Of a DNA stretch of 5,742 bases, positions 1 through 5,742 are shown one piece after another (the stretch's first letter is position 1; every line of letters starts with the position of its first letter). Source of the DNA: an uncultured Gemmatimonadota bacterium (lineage in GTDB: Bacteria > Gemmatimonadota > Gemmatimonadetes > Gemmatimonadales > Gemmatimonadaceae); NCBI GenBank assembly GCA_946478895.1, contig CAMLDY010000141.1, positions 1 through 5,742 of the forward strand. Direction: 5' to 3'. Both the position numbers and the translations under genes were made by a program. Below the pieces are notes generated by a model. It was not told the DNA's origin and ran no database searches. It worked only from the letters and a program-made list of their open reading frames with translations.

Positions 1-2
1 TC

Positions 3-575
3 GATTACCAGCTGTCGAAGAATCTGACAGCTGAGCAGACGACCATCGCGCGCTACTGGGCGGATGGTCCGGGAACGATCTCCGGGCCTGGCCACGCGCT
101 CGCCATCGTCGGCGAGATCGTGACGCAGCAGCACGCCAATCTCGCGCAGGCCGCCGAAGCGTACGCGCGCGCTGGGATCGCCGACGCCGATGCGCTCACC
201 GCGATCTGGCAGGCGAAGTATCAGTACAACCTGATTCGCCCCGTCACCTACATCCGGCGAGTCATCGATCCCGCATTCACTCCGCTGCTCGGCACGCCGC
301 CCTTCCCCGAGTACGTGTCGGCGCACTCCGGGCAGTCGGCGGCGGTGGCGGCGACCCTCGAGGCTTTGTTCGGCGATGACGTCGCGTTCGTAGATCACGC
401 GCACGACGCAGATGGTTTCGCATCCCGCTCATTCAACACGATCTTCGCTTTTGCCGAGGAAGCGGGAATCTCGCGTCTGTACGCGGGAATTCACTTTCAG
501 TCGGGCAATCTCAACGGTCAGACGCTTGGACGTTGCGTTGCAACCAAAGTGAATGCACTGAGCTGGCGCCGTTGA
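3..575 (+). CDS. Vanadium-dependent haloperoxidase / PAP2-superfamily protein, C-terminal part (5' end outside window)
   Basis: The frame is open from the left edge and ends in TGA, giving 190 residues. It lacks the N-terminus, so no start or signal peptide can be judged; the GTG at 120 is internal, because similar sequence continues upstream of it. Family members bind vanadate and oxidise halides with hydrogen peroxide, or act as related acid phosphatases. The vanadate pocket is recognisable. Lys at 216-218 and Arg at 237-239 (KYQYNLIR) have the 7-residue spacing of K353/R360 in Curvularia chloroperoxidase. The motif FPEYVSAHS at 306-332 supplies the Ser and the catalytic His (324-326). Arg at 474-476 and His at 492-494 (SRLYAGIHF) have the 6-residue spacing of R490/H496. 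The Gly of the usual SGH is Ala here. The segment between the last two motifs is short, as in bacterial members. It converges with the next gene across a 55-base gap. The family call is secure; true haloperoxidase activity and the halide used cannot be read from the sequence. Confidence 0.88.
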   Translation, partial: DYQLSKNLTAEQTTIARYWADGPGTISGPGHALAIVGEIVTQQHANLAQAAEAYARAGIADADALTAIWQAKYQYNLIRPVTYIRRVIDPAFTPLLGTPPFPEYVSAHSGQSAAVAATLEALFGDDVAFVDHAHDADGFASRSFNTIFAFAEEAGISRLYAGIHFQSGNLNGQTLGRCVATKVNALSWRR

Positions 576-582
576 GTCCGCG

Positions 583-619
583 GCTCGCGCCGACGCCCGC
601 AAAGGACCTCGGCGCGAGC
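583..619. terminator. Perfect 11-bp inverted repeat between convergent genes, probable bidirectional terminator
   Basis: GCTCGCGCCGA at 583-593 is matched exactly by its reverse complement TCGGCGCGAGC at 609-619, with a 15-base loop at 594-608. It sits 8 bases after the haloperoxidase stop and 12 bases beyond the stop of the gene on the other strand, where a terminator serving both would be expected. Neither side carries a T-tract, so it is not a textbook Rho-independent terminator. It could instead act as a 3'-end stabilising hairpin or a Rho-assisted stop. The repeat is seen directly; its role is inferred from position. Confidence 0.6.
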
Positions 620-630
620 ATCCGTCCGCT

Positions 631-1191
631 TCACTCGGTTCGCAGGCGGTGCTCCCCTTTGAAAACCACGTTCCAGGTTTTACCACCGTCACGGGACGCC
701 TCGAACTCCTGCATCGCGCGGTGGCCGCTCAATGGCATGATCGTGATTCGCGTTTGCGTAGGATGTGCAACGGAGGGGTCGAGAATCTGGATGAAACGGA
801 TCCCGGGCCCGCTGTACGATGGATCGGATGTGCGGAGATTGACACCGGAGAGGAACGGGACCTGGTTCGACGCGTAAATCTGCTTCCACGCGCCGGTCTC
901 CCGGTCGAACGCTGACAGCCCCATGCCCCTGTTACCGCCACCGCTCATCCATTCCGCCGTGATCGCGCATTCGTCGATCACTGTGCGCACTCGCTGCGTT
1001 GCGTACTTTGCGCCCGTGCTGTCGTATACGTCCCAATAGCCTACCCAGAAGGCGAGTCGCTGAAAGCTGGAATCCGCCGCGCATGGCGACGTCGTCGCAG
1101 CCGGTGAGGCCGCACTCTGTTGCGCGTGTAACGCGGTTGACAGACCGCCTGCAACCATCAGCGCGCCGAGCACGCTTGCGTTCTTATTCAT
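631..1191 (-). CDS. Secreted hypothetical protein, DUF1579-like
   Basis: This 186-residue protein begins with a signal peptide: Lys3, a hydrophobic stretch at about residues 7-20, and a likely cleavage site after Ala23 (LHA) or Ala20 (STA). The low-complexity Ala/Ser/Thr linker that follows (about 24-36) is usual after export. The rest resembles DUF1579-type proteins. It has FWVGYWDVYDSTG at about 48-60, CAITAEW at 75-81, GMGLSAFDRETGAWKQIY around 89-106, and a C-terminal SRDGGKTWNVVFKGEHRLR. Together these suggest a small beta-barrel, lipocalin-like fold. The mature part has only two cysteines, Cys37 and Cys75, which could form a disulfide outside the cytoplasm. No catalytic residues are recognisable and the function is unknown. 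The start is supported by a strong Shine-Dalgarno site and by the signal peptide beginning there. The gene lies 154 bases downstream of the lipoprotein gene on the same strand, so it may have its own promoter. The family assignment is from memory of motif style, not from a search. Confidence 0.8.
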   Translation of the reverse strand: MNKNASVLGALMVAGGLSTALHAQQSAASPAATTSPCAADSSFQRLAFWVGYWDVYDSTGAKYATQRVRTVIDECAITAEWMSGGGNRGMGLSAFDRETGAWKQIYASNQVPFLSGVNLRTSDPSYSGPGIRFIQILDPSVAHPTQTRITIMPLSGHRAMQEFEASRDGGKTWNVVFKGEHRLRTE

Positions 1192-1345
1192 GGATCCTCC
1201 GATCCGTACCGGGAGAAAGTGACCGACTCTTTGGCACCAGATCGTACCCGCAGGTTTTCCTCGAGCTGTAGGACAGAACCAACCTTTCGCGTCAGACTTA
1301 TCGGGAGCGCAGCGGAAGGACGCAGACGGGACGGATAGAGGAAAC
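1192..1345. other. Spacer between the lipoprotein gene and the DUF1579-like gene
   Basis: These 154 bases separate two genes read on the minus strand. I see no coding sequence, no strong hairpin followed by T residues, and no well-matched -35/-10 pair. A TACGAT (minus strand, plus positions 1250-1255) resembles a -10 box but lacks a -35 partner at the right distance. The length suggests the downstream gene may have its own promoter. Confidence 0.5.
1196..1200 (-). promoter_or_regulatory. Shine-Dalgarno site of the DUF1579-like gene
   Basis: On the minus strand the sequence reads GGAGG, then ATCC, then ATG at 1191-1189. It is the only strong ribosome-binding site among the three visible starts in the window, and it fixes the start of this gene. 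The 4-base spacing is slightly short but workable. Confidence 0.75.
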
Positions 1346-3496
1346 TCAGGGTGCGGCGAGCGGCGTCCTTACCAGGTAGATCTTGTTCCCATCGCGGAAT
1401 GCGAGGCCGTCGGAAGCGAAGCGCACGAGAGTCTCCCGGTTTCGGTCGAAGTTGACCGCAGCTGGCAAACTCACGGAGCCGAGGAACCCGAAAGTGTTCA
1501 TGTCATACACATTGATGGTGTTGTCGATGAGCTGGAAAATCCTGCCTAGGACCGGATCAGGATAAACCGCTCGCACGGAGCCGCTCGGCGAAGTGAAAGT
1601 TCCGATCTTCAGCCGCCGCTCGGCATCCACTACCACTCCGTTGGTCGAGTAGACTCTTCCGGCCGCGTATTCGATGTTCGCATTGAACTGATCGAACAAG
1701 CCGGTGGTAGTCGCCAGGAGCGTCAATCCATCTGGCCTCACCTGCATGGTGTGGAAGCCGAACTCCGTATTCTCTCCGTTGTAGCCGTAGAGGAAAGTTC
1801 CGCTCTCATTGAAAGCCAGCGACGTATTGGCGGTATACTGCGGAGGAGTCGAGGGAAGCTGATTACCGTTGACGTACATCACGGTGCCGACGCTGTTCAC
1901 CGTTATGAAGTTGGTTTTGTGCACCGCGATGGTGGCCGGCTCGCCGGGCTTGACGCGAATGTCCTGCGCTCGAATTTCGCTTCCCAACACGATCGTGGTC
2001 GACGCCGTCAACGATGGGATGTCGATCCGCCGGATCTGATTCACCGAGTCGAGACCAACCCATAGAGTTTGTCCCTCGGGCGAAAGCGCGATGATGGACG
2101 GGCCGCCACCCACTGCGACAGTGCCGGCTACCTGCTCGCTCGACGGATCGATGGCGATGACACTGTTCGGGTTTGCCGCGGCGCCCGGGGGAACCGAGGC
2201 GTAGATGCGATCGGAGATCTTGTCGTAGATCAGAAAATTCGCGGGGATGTCGAGCGTGTGCATGCTCGTCAGAGTCGATGCGCCTACGCTTCGAATCGTG
2301 ATCTGCTGCGCGCTGGTCGTCCCCCCGCTTGTCCCGGGGGTGAACACCGTGACCGACGCAGTGCCCGTTCCCGCAACGTCGGATGCCAGAACATTCACAG
2401 TCAGTCGCCGACTGCTGATATACGTGGTCGAACGATCGGATCCGTTCCAGCGCACAACCGACGTCGGAGTAAACCCGGTTCCGTAAAGCGACAACACGAA
2501 CGCGGGACTCCCCGAGTTAGCGCCGTAGGAGCTGAGCCCGGTCAGCGATAGCGGCTCGCTCACGACATCGAAAGGAATCGCGTTCGATGAGCCGCCGGGT
2601 GATGGCGGATTGACTACGGTGATCTGGTACGTGCCGGGCGTCGCGAGATCGGTCGCCGGCAACGTGGTCTGCAGCTCCGTATGGCTCACGATCTGAGTCG
2701 TGCGTGGAGATCCATTGATGTTGATCACGGAGCTTCGGATGAACCCCGTTCCATACACATGCATGATCGACTCGGCGCTGCCCGCCGAATTCTGGGTAGA
2801 CGCAACGTTGGTGATGTGCGGAACCGGGCTGGAGATTGTGAATGTCAGTGCTTTCGTTGCGACCCCCGACACGTTGATCACCTGTACATCCCTTGTTCCC
2901 GGATCCTGAAGCTCCGCGGCGTCGATGTCCGCAGTCAGCTGCGTCGAAGAAACGAAGGTGGTCATTCTGGCGGGATGGCCGCCGAACGTAAGCCCCGCTG
3001 CATTCTGGAAATTGGTGCCGATGACATCCAGGTGAACGCCGAGCGTCCCGGCATCGACCGATGAGGGAATTATTGAGGAAAGAGTCGGCGTCAACGGAGG
3101 CTTCTCGCGCACTATGAACTGCACAGGGTACGATTCGCCACCGCCGGGCGCGGGATTGAAAACAGTCACCAGGTATTGACCCGGGTAGGGGATGTCAGCC
3201 TGAGTGAGATCGGCCTCCAATGCCGTCGCGTCGACGTACCTCGTTGCTACGGCCTCACCGTTCAATCGCACCACCGAGTTGCGCACAAAGTCGCCACCGA
3301 CAATCCTGATCGTGACGGAGGCTGTGCCTTCGAGGACGTCTCCGGGATCGATGTACGAGACGTCTGGAATCGGAGCGTCGCGTGGTCCACTATCGTTGCC
3401 GCACGACAGGATCGCCGCGATCGAGAATGCCGATATGGCAACTCGCGCAAGGGGCGATTGGAGCGTAAGCCAGCGACGGGTAATGAAGGGGCGCAT
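1346..3496 (-). CDS. Lipoprotein with four IPT/TIG domains and a C-terminal beta-propeller
   Basis: The chosen start gives 716 residues. The same frame stays open upstream to an ATG at 3661, but that adds 55 residues unlike any leader and buries the signal peptide. From ATG 3496 the N-terminus has basic residues (RR at 7-8), a hydrophobic core at about 19-30 and a lipobox, AILS followed by Cys32. Cys32 is the only cysteine in the protein, which supports lipid anchoring at the cell envelope. A TTG at 3451 would leave a more compact 16-residue leader and is an alternative. Four IPT/TIG immunoglobulin-like repeats follow at about 46-131, 137-222, 225-312 and 316-402, each with a pattern like GTGF...SVV..NG, then T..S.T.L.A, then G...ITV.NP.PGG. 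A beta-propeller of YVTN/NHL type spans about 413-713, with repeats such as DRIYASVPP, NSVIAIDP, VGGGPSIIALSPEGQTLWVGLD and RRIDIPSL. Such proteins are usually surface-exposed binding or scaffold proteins; no enzyme motif is visible and the ligand is unknown. It is divergent from the GH20 gene, which hints at shared control but does not prove a shared role. Confidence 0.85.
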   Translation of the reverse strand: MRPFITRRWLTLQSPLARVAISAFSIAAILSCGNDSGPRDAPIPDVSYIDPGDVLEGTASVTIRIVGGDFVRNSVVRLNGEAVATRYVDATALEADLTQADIPYPGQYLVTVFNPAPGGGESYPVQFIVREKPPLTPTLSSIIPSSVDAGTLGVHLDVIGTNFQNAAGLTFGGHPARMTTFVSSTQLTADIDAAELQDPGTRDVQVINVSGVATKALTFTISSPVPHITNVASTQNSAGSAESIMHVYGTGFIRSSVININGSPRTTQIVSHTELQTTLPATDLATPGTYQITVVNPPSPGGSSNAIPFDVVSEPLSLTGLSSYGANSGSPAFVLSLYGTGFTPTSVVRWNGSDRSTTYISSRRLTVNVLASDVAGTGTASVTVFTPGTSGGTTSAQQITIRSVGASTLTSMHTLDIPANFLIYDKISDRIYASVPPGAAANPNSVIAIDPSSEQVAGTVAVGGGPSIIALSPEGQTLWVGLDSVNQIRRIDIPSLTASTTIVLGSEIRAQDIRVKPGEPATIAVHKTNFITVNSVGTVMYVNGNQLPSTPPQYTANTSLAFNESGTFLYGYNGENTEFGFHTMQVRPDGLTLLATTTGLFDQFNANIEYAAGRVYSTNGVVVDAERRLKIGTFTSPSGSVRAVYPDPVLGRIFQLIDNTINVYDMNTFGFLGSVSLPAAVNFDRNRETLVRFASDGLAFRDGNKIYLVRTPLAAP

Positions 3497-3519
3497 GACG
3501 GGTGACAGTGGGCAGCCCA

Positions 3520-3547
3520 ATCTTAGACTCGGGTGCCCGTGCCGCAA
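3520..3547 (-). promoter_or_regulatory. Weak candidate promoter for the lipoprotein gene
   Basis: On the minus strand TTGCGG (plus 3542-3547) is followed after 16 bases by TAAGAT (plus 3520-3525), 23 bases before the chosen ATG. The boxes match the sigma-70 consensus at about 3 and 4 of 6 positions. A transcript from here would start inside the open frame that extends to 3661, and so would agree with the shorter start at 3496. The match is poor enough to arise by chance in a region this size. Confidence 0.25.
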
Positions 3548-3605
3548 GCTACGGCCGCTGTTTGGGATCTCCGGTCCAAGGAAAACGCCTAGGAGGCCCA
3601 AAGGC

Positions 3606-3619
3606 GTGCGCTGGCGCAC
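3606..3619. promoter_or_regulatory. 14-bp dyad in the divergent intergenic region, possible operator
   Basis: GTGCGC, a 2-base centre TG, and GCGCAC form a perfect dyad, 63 bases before the GH20 start and 109 bases before the lipoprotein start. Its left arm overlaps a second pairing in which ACGCCT (3585-3590) matches AGGCGT (3602-3607). A short dyad between divergent genes is a plausible repressor or activator site. It is also GC-rich enough to occur by chance, and no regulator gene is in view. Confidence 0.3.
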
Positions 3620-3682
3620 CAGAAGTGCGATTGTGCAAAATATCTGGTCAGCCGCAATCACTCCCTTCTTCGACCGCCAACA

Positions 3683-5742
3683 ATGAAATCAGCGCCCGCC
3701 TTCGTTCTTGTTTTCCTCGGCGTTGCATCGACCGCTTCGGCTCAAACTGATCTTCGCCTCATTCCCCAGCCCCGCGAAATGAAGGTGGAAGGGACGGCGA
3801 TCTCGGTCGCCAAAGGGATCACGATTGCTCGACCGAGCAGCGCCGAAGACCGGTTTGCTGCCGCGGATCTCGCGACTGCATTGAAGGATCGGGGGATCCG
3901 GGTTGTTACCAGCGAGACGGGTCGTGGCCCCCAGGTCGTGCTCCTCCGCGCCACTTCTGCGACGGCGAGGACCGTCCTCAGGCGGCATTCGGTTACCATC
4001 GATCCGGCGATGCGCGATGAGGGCTACGTCATCGTCCCCGACGGAAACCGCCTTGTTGTCATCGGCTCGACTGCTGCCGGAGTCTTCTACGGCGCGCAGA
4101 CGGTGAAGCAGCTCGTGAGCGGCGACGGCGACCAGGCGAAGCTCTATCGCGCGACGATCCGCGACTGGCCGGCGATGCGCTACCGCGGATTCCACGACGA
4201 CATCTCGCGCGGACCCGTGCCGACACTCGACTTCCAGAAGAAGCAGATCCGAACGCTGGCCGCGTACAAGGTCAACACCTTCTCGCCGTACTACGAGCAC
4301 ACTCTTACGTATGAATCGAATCCGCTGATTGCACCACCGGGCGGAGCGATGACCCACGCCGATGTGAAGGAGCTCGTCGCGTACGCGGCGAATTATCACG
4401 TCGACATCATCCCGGAGCAGGAAGCATTCGGCCACCTGCACCACATTCTCAAGTACGAGCTCTACTCGCCGCTGGGAGAAACGCCGCACGGCCACGTGCT
4501 GGCGCCGGGACAGCCAGGCTCACTGCCGCTGATCAAGCAGATGTTCGCCGAGATCTTCTCGCTCTTCCCCAGCCGCTTCGTGCACCTTGGCGCCGACGAA
4601 ACCTTCGAGCTCGGGCGTGGGCAGTCAGCCGAACGAGTGAAAACGGTCGGAATCGGCGTGGTGTATCTCGATTTCCTGAAGCAGATCGTGGATGCGCTGC
4701 GCCCGAGTGGGAAGAAGTTCCTGTTCTGGGGCGACGTCGCGCTCAGCTCGCCCGAGCTGGTGGGCACCATTCCGAAGGACCTGATCGCGGTGCCGTGGAG
4801 TTACGGGGCGGATACATCGTACGTTCGACTCATCAAGCCGTTTCGTGACGTGGGAATGGAGACCTGGGTCGCGCCCGGCGTGAGCAGCTGGAATCGCGTC
4901 TATCCCAACAACGCCAATGCACTCGTCAACATCCAGCGTTTCGTGCGCGACGGGCAGCGACTCGGCGCGACGGGAATGATCAACACCTCGTGGGACGACG
5001 ACGGCGAAGCATTGTTCAACCAGACGTGGTACGGCGATCTGTTCGGCGCGGCGGCCGCGTGGCAGTCGGGTGAGAGCAGCATCGACGCTTTTGCCTCGAG
5101 CTACGGCCGGGTATTTCACGGCGACCTCACTGGCAAGATCGACGATGCGCAACGAAAGCTCTCGGCAGCCTACACTCTATTGAGTAGCGCAAAGATCGGC
5201 GACGGCACTAACTACCTGTTCTGGCTCGATCCGTGGAGCGACGAAGGCCGGAGCATGGCGCAGCGCATCAGACCCATTACACACGATCTGCGCATTCTCG
5301 CCGAATCAACGCTGGTGTTGATCGATCAGGCCGAGCCGGGGGTTACGAGAGAGCGCGATGCGATCGAGGCGATGAAGCTGGGCGCGCGGCGGATGGATTT
5401 CATCGGCATGAAATTCCAGTTCGCCGATGAGGTGGTGGCGATGTACGATCGCGCGCGCGACACGACGAGCAAGGCGCCGGGGCGAGATCTGGCGGACATC
5501 ACCGGCGTGAACGGCAGGCTTCAGGATCTGCGTGACGGACTGTCTCTGATTCGCGACGAGTACGAGAAGGCGTGGCTGAGGGAGAACAGGCCGTATTGGC
5601 TGCACAACATTCTGGCGCGCTACGATCTGGCGACGCAGATGTGGATCGAGCGGGGGGACAAGGTTAATCTCGCGCGTCAGGAATGGTACCGGAGTCATCG
5701 GCTGCCGCCGGCGGAGAGTCTCGGAATTCCGGCGAGCATGCC
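3683..5742 (+). CDS. Secreted GH20 beta-N-acetylhexosaminidase, GcnA-like (3' end outside window)
   Basis: The frame runs from ATG 3683 to the right edge without a stop: 686 codons plus two bases. Family enzymes cut terminal beta-linked GlcNAc or GalNAc from chitin, peptidoglycan or glycoprotein fragments by substrate-assisted catalysis. Residues 1-20 are a signal peptide ending ASA before Gln21. Residues about 23-160 form the N-terminal GH20b domain (LIPQPREM; GYVIVP; STAAGVFYGAQTVKQL). The TIM-barrel begins at about 167 with RGFHDDISRG, whose Arg176 is in the place of the substrate-binding Arg. The catalytic pair is Asp305-Glu306 in HLGADETFELG (4595-4600). IIPEQEAFGHLHHILK at 242-257, PYYEH at 202-206, WGD at 349-351, and NTSWDDDGEALF at 434-445 fit the GcnA-like branch better than classical chitobiases. 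Beyond about 470 comes a largely alpha-helical region with many charged residues. No cysteine is present, as is common in exported proteins. No clear Shine-Dalgarno site precedes the start; the signal peptide fixes it. GH84 was considered but its catalytic Asp pair context is absent. The substrate is not readable from sequence. Confidence 0.9.
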   Translation, partial: MKSAPAFVLVFLGVASTASAQTDLRLIPQPREMKVEGTAISVAKGITIARPSSAEDRFAAADLATALKDRGIRVVTSETGRGPQVVLLRATSATARTVLRRHSVTIDPAMRDEGYVIVPDGNRLVVIGSTAAGVFYGAQTVKQLVSGDGDQAKLYRATIRDWPAMRYRGFHDDISRGPVPTLDFQKKQIRTLAAYKVNTFSPYYEHTLTYESNPLIAPPGGAMTHADVKELVAYAANYHVDIIPEQEAFGHLHHILKYELYSPLGETPHGHVLAPGQPGSLPLIKQMFAEIFSLFPSRFVHLGADETFELGRGQSAERVKTVGIGVVYLDFLKQIVDALRPSGKKFLFWGDVALSSPELVGTIPKDLIAVPWSYGADTSYVRLIKPFRDVGMETWVAPGVSSWNRVYPNNANALVNIQRFVRDGQRLGATGMINTSWDDDGEALFNQTWYGDLFGAAAAWQSGESSIDAFASSYGRVFHGDLTGKIDDAQRKLSAAYTLLSSAKIGDGTNYLFWLDPWSDEGRSMAQRIRPITHDLRILAESTLVLIDQAEPGVTRERDAIEAMKLGARRMDFIGMKFQFADEVVAMYDRARDTTSKAPGRDLADITGVNGRLQDLRDGLSLIRDEYEKAWLRENRPYWLHNILARYDLATQMWIERGDKVNLARQEWYRSHRLPPAESLGIPASM

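Noticed and set aside
120..575. GTG at 120 as the start of a short complete gene
   Set aside because: The frame is open to the left edge, and the upstream residues read as a natural helical part of the haloperoxidase family; 151 residues would be much too short for the family.
2069..2551. 160-codon open frame on the plus strand inside the lipoprotein gene
   Set aside because: The opposite strand encodes clear IPT/TIG and propeller repeats; this frame is Arg- and Gly-rich with no domain.
3497..3661. N-terminal extension of the lipoprotein gene to ATG 3661
   Set aside because: The 55 added residues are not signal-like and would move the lipobox cysteine too far from the N-terminus.
3204..3686. 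160-codon plus-strand open frame across the lipoprotein start and the divergent region
   Set aside because: Most of it is antisense to the lipoprotein N-terminal coding region, and it ends just inside the GH20 gene; the translation has no recognisable features.
3689..4495. 268-codon open frame on the minus strand opposite the GH20 gene
   Set aside because: It is antisense to a well-supported gene, is rich in Arg and Val in a way typical of the reverse strand of GC-rich coding DNA, and shows no domain, signal peptide or ribosome-binding site.
4625..5152. 175-codon open frame on the minus strand inside the GH20 gene
   Set aside because: It is a shadow of the GH20 reading frame, with Arg/His/Asp-rich composition and no recognisable motif.
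1..5742. A new defence, mobile or biosynthetic system
   Set aside because: No transposase, integrase, nuclease, toxin-antitoxin, repeat array or assembly-line gene was seen; the four genes all fit known envelope or exported protein families.

Overview
This is GC-rich bacterial DNA with four protein-coding genes, two of them fully contained. Three genes carry visible export signals; the fourth has lost its N-terminus at the window edge. The mix of a vanadium-haloperoxidase-family enzyme, a lipoprotein with IPT/TIG domains and a beta-propeller, a small secreted DUF1579-like protein and a GH20 hexosaminidase is typical of soil or sediment bacteria such as Gemmatimonadota or Acidobacteriota. Gemmatimonadota is my best guess from protein style. 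It is an inference; there is no rRNA or other marker gene to test it.

Layout from left to right. (1) Positions 3-575, + strand: the C-terminal part of a vanadium-dependent haloperoxidase / PAP2-superfamily protein, its beginning lying left of the window. (2) Positions 576-630: a 55-base gap between two converging genes, almost filled by a perfect 11-bp inverted repeat, probably a shared transcription terminator. (3) Positions 631-1191, - strand: a small secreted protein of unknown function with a DUF1579-like look, preceded by a clear Shine-Dalgarno site. (4) Positions 1192-1345: a 154-base spacer. (5) Positions 1346-3496, - strand: a large lipoprotein with four IPT/TIG immunoglobulin-like repeats followed by a YVTN/NHL-like beta-propeller. 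(6) Positions 3497-3682: a divergent intergenic region with a 14-bp dyad. (7) Positions 3683-5742, + strand, open at the right edge: a secreted GH20 beta-N-acetylhexosaminidase resembling the GcnA-like branch, with an extra alpha-helical C-terminal region.

How the genes work together is uncertain. The lipoprotein and the hexosaminidase are divergent and could share a control region. One is probably a surface-anchored binding or scaffold protein, the other an exported enzyme that removes terminal N-acetylhexosamine from chitin, peptidoglycan or glycoprotein fragments. That pairing is only positional. I see no mobile elements, tRNA or rRNA genes, CRISPR arrays or defence genes, and no convincing new multi-gene system. 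The points most worth a second look are the terminator-like hairpin, the altered vanadate-binding motif, the lipoprotein architecture and start, and the divergent-type GH20 active site.
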